A program made the position numbers and the translations under genes. This document shows, piece after piece, positions 35,849 through 43,339 of a stretch of DNA of 64,000 nucleotides (position 1 is its first letter; every line of letters begins with the position of its first letter). The DNA lies in assembly GCF_020532645.1 (NCBI RefSeq), contig NZ_JAJAUZ010000020.1, forward strand, positions 1 to 64,000, written 5' to 3'. Under the pieces are notes generated by a model that worked only from the letters and a program-made list of their open reading frames with translations, was not told the origin of the DNA and ran no database searches. The DNA is from Streptomyces bambusae (GTDB lineage Bacteria > Actinomycetota > Actinomycetes > Streptomycetales > Streptomycetaceae).

Positions 35849-36250
35849 GTGATCAAGAAGATGATGGCCACGGCAGCAGTCGCGGCCTCCGTCGTGGGCA
35901 TGGGCGCGACGCAGGCGATGGCGATCGGCAACGACAACGGGACCAACTCCGTCGCGGGCAACGCCGCCACGAACGCCTACGGCAACACCGCCTCGTACGG
36001 GACCATGAGCCCGAACATGGCCCTGATCCAGGGCTCGCTCAACAAGCCGTGTGTCGCGCTGCCGGCCAAGGCGAACGTCCAGTCGCTCGTCGCGCTGCTC
36101 AACGTCGGCGTCCAGGACATCCCGATCCTGTCGGCCCCGCAGACCCAGCAGTGCACCGAGAACAGCACCCAGGTCAAGGGCGACGAGCCGCTCTCGCACA
36201 TCCTGGACAACATCCCGGTGCTCTCGGGCAACGTCTCCAGCGGCAGCTGA
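35849..36250 (+). CDS. rdl: Rodlin (first copy)
   Basis: 133 residues. Signal peptide to about residue 25 (ending TQAMAIG), then the rodlin core: MSPNMALIQGSLNKPCVALPAKANVQSLVALLNVGVQDIPILSAPQTQQCTENSTQVKGDEPLSHILDNIPVL, split here only by known conserved Cys residues. Rodlins form the paired rodlet layer on aerial hyphae together with chaplins. A GTG start at 35849 follows AAAAGGGA. A hairpin at 36271-36310 ends it. Confidence 0.95.
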   Translation: MIKKMMATAAVAASVVGMGATQAMAIGNDNGTNSVAGNAATNAYGNTASYGTMSPNMALIQGSLNKPCVALPAKANVQSLVALLNVGVQDIPILSAPQTQQCTENSTQVKGDEPLSHILDNIPVLSGNVSSGS

Positions 36251-36270
36251 CGCAACCCCGCCCCTCGCAC

Positions 36271-36310
36271 ACGAGGCCGTCGCACCCCTCCGGGGTCGCG
36301 GCGGCCTCGT
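36271..36310. terminator. Hairpin after the first rodlin
   Basis: ACGAGGCCGTCGC pairs with GCGGCGGCCTCGT (one G-U pair), and an inner ACCCC/GGGGT extends the stem. Confidence 0.7.
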
Positions 36311-36551
36311 CGTATGAATTCGGCCGCCGCATCCGGCCAAAAGATCTCGAAAAAACGCTCCGCCGGTGCCCGAATTCCTCCCTCCCGGCATCGGAGTGAA
36401 ATCCCGGAGACTGCTCCGGAAAATGCGGTTTCTTTTCGCCGCGCGGCTCGTTGCTAATACTGCAGCGGTGTCGACGGAACAGAAACTGTGGGCGCATCAC
36501 GAGAGTCGTGTGTGCGACGGCATCCACCACTGCGGGAAGGATTTGAAAAAA

Positions 36552-36785
36552 ATGAAGTACACGAAGGCAGCCGCGGTCACGGCCGGCGTTCTGATGGCCG
36601 CCGGTGCCGCCACCCCCGCCATGGCCGACTCGGAGGCCCTGGGCAAGGCCGCCCACTCCCCCGGCGTCCTGTCCGGCAACGTCGTCCAGGTCCCGGTGCA
36701 CATCCCGGTGAACGTCTGCGGCAACTCGGTCAACGTCATCGCCCTGCTGAACCCCGCGTTCGGCAACGTCTGCGTCAACGACTGA
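36552..36785 (+). CDS. chp: Short chaplin
   Basis: 77 residues. Signal peptide ending TPAMADS, then one chaplin domain: SPGVLSGNVVQVPVHIPVNVCGNSVNVIALLNPAFGNVCVND. The two cysteines and the GN/LNPAFGN hydrophobic pattern match ChpE/ChpH-type short chaplins, which assemble into amyloid films on aerial hyphae. GGAAGG lies upstream of ATG 36552. The flanking 301-base gap before it holds only the rodlin terminator and AT-richer promoter-like sequence. Confidence 0.95.
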   Translation: MKYTKAAAVTAGVLMAAGAATPAMADSEALGKAAHSPGVLSGNVVQVPVHIPVNVCGNSVNVIALLNPAFGNVCVND

Positions 36786-36829
36786 CGCAGCGACGCGTCT
36801 GCGCCCGCCAGGGCGGACCTCCTCGGGGT

Positions 36830-36863
36830 GGCCTCGGAGTGCACGGCGGTGCACTCCGAGGCC
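36830..36863. terminator. Hairpin after the short chaplin
   Basis: A perfect 15-bp stem (36830-36844 with 36849-36863) and a GGCG loop lie about 45 bases past the stop. Confidence 0.75.
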
Positions 36864-36912
36864 TCCTTGAATTCCAGCGCCGGCGAGGGAGCCGGCAGAC
36901 AGGGAAGGACCC

Positions 36913-38163
36913 ATGCGACAGGTACTGAGCCGACAGGTGCTGAGCAAGGGGATGCTCACCGCCGCGGCCGCGTCGAGCCTGCTGTCACTCGGGGCGGGTG
37001 CGGCGTTCGCGCAGCCGGCGAGCACGGCCGAGGCCTCGCACTCCCCGGGCGTACTGTCCGGCAACAGCGTCGCGGTACCGGTCACGGTGTCCCCGAACGT
37101 CTGCGGCAACAGCGTCGACGGCGTCGGGATGCTCAACCCGGCGATGGGCAACAACTGCGCGAACGTCACGTCCCACGAGCCGCGCGGCTACGGCTCCGGA
37201 TACGACTACGGGCGCTACCTGGACGAGGGCACCGCCCGTGACTACGAGCGCTACCTCGCCGACCGCTACCCGCCGCGTCCCGAGGCTCAGGAACGGCACG
37301 AGGCCCGGCAGGAACACCGGCAGGAACCCCGCCAAGAGCCGCGCCACGAGCCCCGCCACCAGGACGAGGGCGGCTACGGCTCCGAGGCGGAGGAGGAGTG
37401 CGACGAGGACCACGCCGCACCGCCGCCGCGCCCCAAGCCGCAGCACGCGAAGCCCGGTCCCTCGCACGCCAAGCCGGGCCCCGCCCACGAGGCCCCGCCG
37501 GCGCCGCGGCCGCACAAGCCGAAGCACGCCAAGCCCAAGCCGCCGGCCCAGCCCGAGCCGAAGCCCGAGCACAAGCCGGAGCCAAAGCCCGAACCGAAGC
37601 CCGAACCGGTGGTCCACGAGGTCCCGCCGGCCCCGGCGCCCGAGGTGAAGCCGCCGGCCCCTGAGCCGGTCCACGAGGCGGAGACCCTGCCCGCGCCCGC
37701 CCCGGCGCCCGCTCCCGCCCCTGCTCCCGAGGTCAAGCCGCCGGCCCCCGCTCCCGAGCCGGCGACCGAGCCGCGTCCCCGCCTCGGTCACGTCGAGGAG
37801 ACGCCGGTCGTCCCCGCCCCGGCGCCCGCCCCCGCCGCTCCGGAATCCGTACGCCCGGCCCCCGCGCAGCCGGTCGTTCCCGAGGCGCCGGAGGTCCCCG
37901 AGGCCGACCAGCCCCCGTCCAACCCGCTGGACGACCGGCCGGTCGACGTCACCGTCCCGCCGCCCGCACCGGTGACCGGCGGCCCGGCCGTCACCCCGCT
38001 CCCGGCGCCCGCTCCCGCGCCCGCGCCGGTTCCCCTGCCGGCGGCCGACGCTCCCCAGCTCGCCGAGACCGGCGCGGCCGAACCGCTCACAGCGGCCGCG
38101 TTCGGAGCCGCGATGCTGCTCGGCGGAGCAGTGCTCTACCGCCGTTCCCGTATCTCCGTTTGA
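36913..38163 (+). CDS. Sortase-anchored long chaplin-like protein with one chaplin domain
   Basis: 416 residues. Signal peptide (to about 35), one chaplin domain at about 41-80 (SPGVLSGNSVAVPVTVSPNVCGN, LNPAMGNNC), then an acidic/basic Arg-Glu-His segment. A roughly 240-residue Pro/Ala/Lys/Glu linker with KPEPKPEP and APAPAP repeats follows. The C-terminus has LAETG (383-387), a hydrophobic helix and RRSR, a sortase signal. It should be covalently fixed to peptidoglycan and nucleate chaplin assembly. Known long chaplins (ChpA-C) have two chaplin domains and a shorter linker, so this is an atypical form. Confidence 0.9.
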   Translation: MRQVLSRQVLSKGMLTAAAASSLLSLGAGAAFAQPASTAEASHSPGVLSGNSVAVPVTVSPNVCGNSVDGVGMLNPAMGNNCANVTSHEPRGYGSGYDYGRYLDEGTARDYERYLADRYPPRPEAQERHEARQEHRQEPRQEPRHEPRHQDEGGYGSEAEEECDEDHAAPPPRPKPQHAKPGPSHAKPGPAHEAPPAPRPHKPKHAKPKPPAQPEPKPEHKPEPKPEPKPEPVVHEVPPAPAPEVKPPAPEPVHEAETLPAPAPAPAPAPAPEVKPPAPAPEPATEPRPRLGHVEETPVVPAPAPAPAAPESVRPAPAQPVVPEAPEVPEADQPPSNPLDDRPVDVTVPPPAPVTGGPAVTPLPAPAPAPAPVPLPAADAPQLAETGAAEPLTAAAFGAAMLLGGAVLYRRSRISV

Positions 38164-38183
38164 TCGGAAGAACGGCCATCCGA

Positions 38184-38226
38184 AAAACGTCCGGAGAATC
38201 CCCCGTAAGGATTCTCCGGGCGTTTT
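38184..38226. terminator. Hairpin with T-run after the long chaplin
   Basis: An 18-bp stem (38184-38201 with 38209-38226, one G-U pair) ends in TTTT, close to a classical intrinsic terminator. Confidence 0.8.
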
Positions 38227-38339
38227 GTCATGTCGGTGTCCGCAAGAAAGAACGAGGGGTGGGGTTTCCGCGGCGGACAGGGCTCGTTACCCATGGCGAA
38301 AGCGGCGCACGGGGCGCCGCTGCGGGAAAGGTATGCGAA

Positions 38340-38681
38340 ATGAAGTTCTCGAAGGTCGCCGCAGTCGTCGCTGGTTCCGTGGCCGTTCTCGGCGCCGGCG
38401 CCCCCGCCTTCGCGGCCGACGCGGCCGGCCCGGTCCCGATGAGCCTGAACGGCGGCGCGTTCGAGGTGCTGGAGGCCGGCGCGCCGCTCGGGGAGAACCT
38501 CGGCGGGCACCTCGTCAACGCCCTCGACGAGCAGGGCTCCGCCGTCGGGACGGCCGTGGAGGCCGTGGGGGACGTCAACAAGGCGAAGAACAACCTGCCG
38601 GGCGAAGCCCTCAAGACCGGCAACGCCCTCACCCAGGCTTCCCCGCTGCTCGGCGGGGTGAAGCTCAACGGCGGCAAGTGA
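38340..38681 (+). CDS. Small secreted protein in the chaplin locus
   Basis: 113 residues. Signal peptide MKFSKVAAVVAGSVAVLGAGAPAFAAD, then a mature part of about 85 residues without cysteine: VPMSLNGGAFEVLEAGAPLGENLGG and LPGEALKTGNALTQASPLLGGVKLNGGK. No chaplin domain is present. The signal peptide resembles those of the neighbouring chaplins, which suggests shared export and timing. Family not recognised. Confidence 0.8.
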   Translation: MKFSKVAAVVAGSVAVLGAGAPAFAADAAGPVPMSLNGGAFEVLEAGAPLGENLGGHLVNALDEQGSAVGTAVEAVGDVNKAKNNLPGEALKTGNALTQASPLLGGVKLNGGK

Positions 38682-38696
38682 CCGCTGCCACCGCAC

Positions 38697-38745
38697 ACAA
38701 GAGCCGTCCACGCCGGGGCAGTTCCCCGGCCGGGACGGCTTTTGT
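38697..38745. terminator. Hairpin after the small secreted protein gene
   Basis: ACAAGAGCCGTCC pairs with GGACGGCTTTTGT (one G-U pair), with a nested CCGGGG/CCCCGG stem. It is followed by TTTGTG. Confidence 0.75.
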
Positions 38746-38750
38746 GCGCC

Positions 38751-38795
38751 ACGGCCCCGGACACGACGGCCCCGGACACGACGGCTCCGGACACG
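38751..38795. repeat. Three tandem copies of a 15-base unit
   Basis: ACGGCCCCGGACACG twice, then once with one change (ACGGCTCCGGACACG). It lies between two hairpins and the 3' ends of convergent genes. Confidence 0.85.
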
Positions 38796-38797
38796 GC

Positions 38798-38831
38798 TGT
38801 GGCGCCGCCGGCCGGAGCCGGCGGCGCCACA
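38798..38831. terminator. Hairpin after the minus-strand short chaplin
   Basis: A perfect 15-bp stem (38798-38812 with 38817-38831) and a CGGA loop lie 19 bases past the chaplin stop on the minus strand. Confidence 0.75.
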
Positions 38832-38849
38832 GGGAGCGCTGCGACCTGA

Positions 38850-39089
38850 TCAGTCGTTGACGCAGGTGTTGCCGAACGCCGGGTTCAGAGCGCCGACCAG
38901 GTTGGCCGTGTTGCCGCAGACGTTCACGGGAACGTGGACCGGGACCTGGACAAGGTTGCCCGAGAGGACACCGGGGGAGCCCACCGCAGCGCCCTCGGCC
39001 TGGGAGTCGGCGACGGCGGAGCCGGCGGCCGCACCCGCGGCGAGACCGGCGGTGGCCAGGACCAGGGCGGCCTTCTTGGCAGAGTTCAT
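38850..39089 (-). CDS. chp: Short chaplin (minus strand)
   Basis: 79 residues. Signal peptide ending GSAVADSQ, then SPGVLSGNLVQVPVHVPVNVCGNTANLVGALNPAFGNTCVND, a complete ChpE/ChpH-type domain with both cysteines. It is more similar to the chaplin at 36552 than to the long form. It reads opposite to the other chaplin genes in this window. An AAGGTG ribosome site precedes ATG 39089. Confidence 0.95.
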   Translation of the reverse strand: MNSAKKAALVLATAGLAAGAAAGSAVADSQAEGAAVGSPGVLSGNLVQVPVHVPVNVCGNTANLVGALNPAFGNTCVND

Positions 39090-39236
39090 GGGAAGTGCAC
39101 CTTCTGTTCGACGTTCTGCCCCGATCCGGGGCTCACACCGAGCGAAACGTCCCAGCTCGCCGGACGACACGGCCACGGCCACAATCCACCCTGTTCAGCG
39201 CAATAGTCGTAACCGTTGCCGGCCCTCGGGGGCGCG

Positions 39237-39740
39237 TTACGGCAGCGCCGGCGCGTCGGGGACCTCGGGGATCTCCGGGACGGCCGGGAGCTCCGGGACG
39301 GCCGGGAGCTCGGGGGCGGCCGGGAGCTCGGGGGCTGCCGGGAGCTCGGGGGCGGCCGGGACGGCGGGCAGGGCGGGAGCCGCGGGCACCGCCGGCAGCG
39401 CGGGCAGCTTGGGCAGCTCGATCGGGAGCGCCGGGAGTTCCGGGAGCTTCGGCAGCTCGATCGGCGGCAGCTTGATCCCGCCCAGCAGACCGCCCAGCGA
39501 GCCCAGCAGCCCGTCGAGGATCTTGGTGAGCGACCCGAGCAGGTCGTCCAGGGGCCCGGCAGGGGCAGCGGCCTGCCGGTCCTCGATCTGCTGCTGGACG
39601 GTCTCGATCTGCCGGGTCACCTCGGCGACGCGCGGGCCGGCGACGCCGTCGGCAGCGCTCGCCGGGGCGGCCGCGCCGAAGAGTATGGCGGCGCAGAGGG
39701 CCGACGGGACGAGGACACGGGACGCCTTCTTGCGGTGCAT
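39237..39740 (-). CDS. Secreted Leu-Pro repeat protein
   Basis: 167 residues. Signal peptide to about residue 30 (ending APASAADG), a short coiled-coil-like helix (EVTRQIETVQQQIEDRQ) and a Gly/Leu-rich hinge (LLGSLGGLLGG). About 90 residues of near-perfect repeats follow (IELPKLPELPALP, then ELPAAPELPAAP). Without a charged core these look structural, perhaps wall-spanning. No LPXTG-type sorting signal is present. ATG 39740 has AAGGAAC. Its place between a chaplin and a rodlin suggests a surface role. Confidence 0.8.
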   Translation of the reverse strand: MHRKKASRVLVPSALCAAILFGAAAPASAADGVAGPRVAEVTRQIETVQQQIEDRQAAAPAGPLDDLLGSLTKILDGLLGSLGGLLGGIKLPPIELPKLPELPALPIELPKLPALPAVPAAPALPAVPAAPELPAAPELPAAPELPAVPELPAVPEIPEVPDAPALP

Positions 39741-39959
39741 GGGTGTTCCTTCACGTGGTCGTGCGGGACCGAGCGGTCCCCTCACCCACCGTGTGGAACG
39801 CCGCTACGGACCGCAACCGGACCGGATCCGTCGGCGCCCTCCCCCGAGCCCCCGCGGAAGGCGACAGCGCGCGGGCGCGACCAGGCCCGGGGCCGCGCAG
39901 GGGGCGCCCGGACCCGCGCGCGAAAGCCCCGGTGCGCGCGGGCCGTTTGAGTGAAGCAG

Positions 39960-39988
39960 CGGAACCAACCCCCGGAAGTGCCAGTTGA
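39960..39988 (+). promoter_or_regulatory. Candidate sigma-BldN-like promoter of the second rodlin
   Basis: CGGAAC, 17 bases, AGTTGA, matching the element before the first rodlin in spacing and flanks. Confidence 0.4.
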
Positions 39989-40036
39989 TCAGGGCGCTCC
40001 ATTAGCGGGCACTCGTGCGACAAAAGGACCAATCAA

Positions 40037-40447
40037 ATGCTCAAGAAGATCATGGCCACCGCCGCGGTCACCGCCTCCGTGCTCGGCACGGGTGCTGCAG
40101 TGGCTTCCCCCGCCATGGCGATCGGCAATGACGGAGGGACCAACACCGTCCTCGGCAACGGCGCCACGAACGCCTACGGCAACACGAAGTCGGCTGGGGA
40201 CATGAGCCCCAACATCGGCGCGGTCCAGGGCACCCTCAACAAGCCGTGCATCGGCATCCCGGCCAAGGTCAACGCCCAGTCGATCCTGGCGCTGATCAAC
40301 GTCGGCGTCCAGGACATCCCGGTCCTGTCGGCCCCGCAGACCCAGCAGTGCACCGAGAACAGCACGCAGGCCAAGGGCGACGAGCCGCTCTCGCACATCC
40401 TCAGCAACATCCCGGTCCTGTCCGGCAACGCCTCCGTCGGCAGCTGA
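40037..40447 (+). CDS. rdl: Rodlin (second copy)
   Basis: 136 residues, clearly paralogous to the rodlin at 35849: same signal peptide type, MSPNIGAVQGTLNKPCIGIPAKVNAQS, VQDIPVLSAPQTQQCTENSTQ and KGDEPLSHIL. Differences cluster in the N-terminal 50 residues and in the middle helix. Both are read in the same direction 3.8 kb apart. In S. coelicolor rdlA and rdlB are adjacent and divergent. AAAAGGACC precedes the ATG. Confidence 0.95.
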   Translation: MLKKIMATAAVTASVLGTGAAVASPAMAIGNDGGTNTVLGNGATNAYGNTKSAGDMSPNIGAVQGTLNKPCIGIPAKVNAQSILALINVGVQDIPVLSAPQTQQCTENSTQAKGDEPLSHILSNIPVLSGNASVGS

Positions 40448-40498
40448 CCCACGCTCCTCCCTGCGAGGAGCCCCTTCCGGCGCGAGCCGGTGGAGTGA

Positions 40499-40535
40499 CG
40501 GGAACCCCGGCAGCCTCCAGCTGCCGGGGTTCCCG
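40499..40535. terminator. Bidirectional hairpin between rodlin and VKOR-like genes
   Basis: A perfect 16-bp stem (40499-40514 with 40520-40535) and a CTCCA loop lie between convergent genes. Confidence 0.8.
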
Positions 40536-40550
40536 CCTGCCGGGGGCCGG

Positions 40551-41201
40551 TCAGGAGGTCCAGAAGTCCCACCATCGGGTCAGGACCAGCATTCCGATCA
40601 CACCCAGGTGCAGCACCGGCGGCACCCAGGGGAACTCGCCGAGGAACGACCGCACCGCCCGCGGTGCGGGCAGCACCCCGGCCGTCACGTTGCGGGCGAG
40701 GGTGGCCCAGAACATCACGATCGTCGCCGTCCAGGCGAGGCAGCACCACAGGCACAACGCGTTGATCTCGTACAGGGACTGCTGCATGAGCCAGGTGCAG
40801 AAGCCGACGCCGAAGAGCTGGCCCGCCGTCAGCCCTCGCCAGAACCAGGGGCGGTGGGTGGCACCGGCCAGGACGCTCATGCCCACGCAGACGACCACGG
40901 CGTAGGCGACCAGGCCCAGCATGGGGTTGGGGAAGCCGAAGGCGTGGGCCTGCTCGCTCTGCATGACGCTGCCGCAGGAGACCACCGGGTTGAGGCTGCA
41001 CGCCGGCTTGAAGTCCGGGTCCTCCAGCAGGTGGAACTTGTCGAGGGTGATCACCCAGGAGGCCAGCAGGCCGGCGGCGCCGGTGGCCACCAGCAGCCGG
41101 GCCAGCCCCCGGCCGGAGCCCGCCGGTTCGCTCTCGTGTCGGGTGCGGGGGCGGTCCTGCTGCCGGGGGACCGTCCCGCCCGCTGTGTTCGTCGTTGCCA
41201 T
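40551..41201 (-). CDS. Vitamin K epoxide reductase (VKOR) family protein
   Basis: 216 residues with about five membrane helices. The redox motif CLWC lies in NALCLWCCLAW, and another cysteine pair lies in the first outer loop (PACSLNPVVSCGSVM). VKOR homologues reoxidise a DsbA-like protein using quinone, promoting disulfide formation outside the membrane. That is fitting next to cysteine-containing chaplins and rodlins, but no DsbA gene is adjacent. ATG 41201 is chosen by family length; longer in-frame starts exist. Confidence 0.88.
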   Translation of the reverse strand: MATTNTAGGTVPRQQDRPRTRHESEPAGSGRGLARLLVATGAAGLLASWVITLDKFHLLEDPDFKPACSLNPVVSCGSVMQSEQAHAFGFPNPMLGLVAYAVVVCVGMSVLAGATHRPWFWRGLTAGQLFGVGFCTWLMQQSLYEINALCLWCCLAWTATIVMFWATLARNVTAGVLPAPRAVRSFLGEFPWVPPVLHLGVIGMLVLTRWWDFWTS

Positions 41202-41290
41202 GGCCGCACGATACCGCCGCATACCAACCCATACAGGGGCCAATGGTCCCATGCTGGCGGCGAGTTGACCCGAACTGGTACGGATGTGGC

Positions 41291-42340
41291 ATGGACCGAG
41301 TAGACGCTCTGACCGATGTGGCCGGACTGCGGGTCGGGCACGCCCAGCGGACCGCGAACGGCGCGCTGACCGGGACCACGGTGGTGCTGGCGCCCGAGGG
41401 CGGGGCGGTCGCGGCCGTGGACGTCCGGGGCGGCGGCCCGGGCACCCGCGAGACGGACGCCCTGGACCCGCGCAACCTCGTCCGGCGGATCGACGCCGTG
41501 GTGCTGACCGGCGGCAGCGCGTTCGGCCTGGACGCCGCCTCCGGGGTGACGGCCTGGCTGGAGGAACAGGGCCGCGGGGTGCCGGTGGGGCCGGACCCGG
41601 CCCAGGTGGTGCCGGTGGTGCCGGCCGCCTGCCTGTTCGACCTCGGGCGCGGCGGGGACTGGCGGGCCCGGCCCGACGCGGCGCTCGGCCGGGCCGCGGT
41701 GCAGGCCGCCGCGGACTCGGCGCCCGGCGCCCCGGTCGCGCAGGGCTCGGTGGGCGCCGGCACCGGGGCGGTGGCCGGCGGGCTGCGCGGCGGCGTCGGC
41801 TCGGCGTCCGTGCTGCTGGACTCCGGGGTGACGGTGGCCGCGCTGGCGGTGGTCAACGCGGCCGGCTCGGTGGTGGATCCGGAGACCGGGGCGCTGTACG
41901 GGAGCCTCTACGGGGGCCGGGTGCGGTATCCGGAGCCCGCCGCGCACGAGAGCGCCGTACGGCGCCTGGCGCGGGCGCGCGCGGAGACGGCGGGGCGCAC
42001 GGCGGGCGTGGTGCACCCGCCGCTCAACACGACGCTGGCGGTGGTCGCCACGGACGCGCTGCTCGACAAGGCGCAGGCGCAGAAGCTGGCCGGAACGGCC
42101 CACGACGGGCTGGCGCGGGCGGTGCGGCCCGTGCACCTGCTGACCGACGGGGACACCGTCTTCGCGCTGTCGGCGGGCCGGCGTCCGGTCGTCGACCTGG
42201 AGGTTTTCAACGGGGTGCTGGCGGCCGGGGCGGACGCGCTGACCCGGGCCGTGGTGAAGGCCGTGCTCGCGGCGGAGGGTGCGGAGGGGCCGGGCGGGGT
42301 GTTCCCGTCGTACCGGGACCTCTACGGCGCGACCGGCTGA
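41291..42340 (+). CDS. P1 family (DmpA-like) peptidase
   Basis: 349 residues. Family blocks are present: DVAGLRVGHAQ, VLTGGSAFGLDAASGV, GSVGAGTGAVAGG, and PPLNTTLAVVATDALLDK. The last block holds the autocleavage site, so the enzyme would mature by self-cleavage to expose an N-terminal Thr near residue 247 as nucleophile. The family removes N-terminal amino acids from peptides and amides. No signal peptide. ATG 41291. Confidence 0.9.
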   Translation: MDRVDALTDVAGLRVGHAQRTANGALTGTTVVLAPEGGAVAAVDVRGGGPGTRETDALDPRNLVRRIDAVVLTGGSAFGLDAASGVTAWLEEQGRGVPVGPDPAQVVPVVPAACLFDLGRGGDWRARPDAALGRAAVQAAADSAPGAPVAQGSVGAGTGAVAGGLRGGVGSASVLLDSGVTVAALAVVNAAGSVVDPETGALYGSLYGGRVRYPEPAAHESAVRRLARARAETAGRTAGVVHPPLNTTLAVVATDALLDKAQAQKLAGTAHDGLARAVRPVHLLTDGDTVFALSAGRRPVVDLEVFNGVLAAGADALTRAVVKAVLAAEGAEGPGGVFPSYRDLYGATG

Positions 42341-42504
42341 ACGCGCCCTCAACTCCTTTGAACGGCAGGAGACTTTCGAGCCGAATCCTGCGGGAACCTT
42401 CGCTCGGCGCCGTCCGTTTTCCAGAACCCCGGACGGGATGTCAGGCCTGGGGACTACGTTGAGCTTTCGCGAAGTGACTAGCTGCGACGGCCTGGAGACC
42501 CACC

Positions 42505-43293
42505 TTGAGCGATCCGTACGAGACAACCGAGGCGCACCTCGACCGACTCCTGGGCCGCGCCCTCAACTCCTTCGACCTGCCCGACCTGCTGGTCGAGCGC
42601 CTCGGCACGGCGCTCGCCCACAGTTCCGCACTGCACTCCTCGCACCACAGCACGATCACCGGACTGCACCGGGAGACCTACCGGCACACCCATCTGCTCG
42701 CCGACGGATCGGCGGTGTCGCTGTGGGAGCTGGCGTACCGCTCGGACGTCGCCGAGCCGATGCGGCACGAGCTGTTCGGCAGCCGCACCGAGCTGGTGCT
42801 CGCGGTGGAGCGGCTGTTCGGCGGGGATTCCGGAGGGCCCGCCGCCGAGCTGGAGTTCCACGGCCTGCTGCCCGGGGACGAGGGCGGTCCGGACGCGGAC
42901 GCCACCGGGCCGGCGGCCGAGCTGTTCGGGCGGATGGCGTCGCTGCCGGAGCAGCGCCGGACGTACGCCGTGGACGAGTCGGCGGACCATGCGCGGCGGG
43001 TGCTGCGGCGCGCGGAGAACGCGGACCGGCCGGGTCCGGACACGGCCCGGCTGCTGCGGACTGCGTACGCGCACCAGATCACGCAGGCGTTCGGCCGGCG
43101 GCAGTACCTGGCGGACGGCCGGGACGCCGGCTTCAGCCTGTACGAGCACGCGTTCGTCCTGCTGGACGGCACGGAGCTGAGCCTGTGGGAGGTCGAGCAC
43201 ACGGCGACGCCCGACGGCCGGCACATGTGCGAGGTGTACGCGAGCGAGACGGCCGCGCGGGAGGCGATGGAAGTGCGTGCCCGGGTGCGCTGA
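42505..43293 (+). CDS. DUF6227-like protein with TTG start
   Basis: 262 residues, soluble. The text has two related halves, each with a YRHTHLLADGSAVSLWEL / YEHAFVLLDGTELSLWEVEH-type segment, so an internal duplication is likely. I recall the pattern as streptomycete DUF6227; function unknown. The start is TTG at 42505, supported by GGAG nine bases upstream and by the lack of a suitable ATG. It converges on fruK. Confidence 0.78.
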   Translation: MSDPYETTEAHLDRLLGRALNSFDLPDLLVERLGTALAHSSALHSSHHSTITGLHRETYRHTHLLADGSAVSLWELAYRSDVAEPMRHELFGSRTELVLAVERLFGGDSGGPAAELEFHGLLPGDEGGPDADATGPAAELFGRMASLPEQRRTYAVDESADHARRVLRRAENADRPGPDTARLLRTAYAHQITQAFGRRQYLADGRDAGFSLYEHAFVLLDGTELSLWEVEHTATPDGRHMCEVYASETAAREAMEVRARVR

Positions 43294-43339
43294 GGGCCGG
43301 GCGCCGGCTCGGCGGCGGGCGCGGGGATCGGGCGCGGGG

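Noticed and set aside
37600..38060. Pro/Ala repeat in the long chaplin as a CRISPR-like or tandem DNA repeat
   Set aside because: Periodicity is in the protein (KPEP, APAP); DNA units are irregular and lie inside one intact reading frame.
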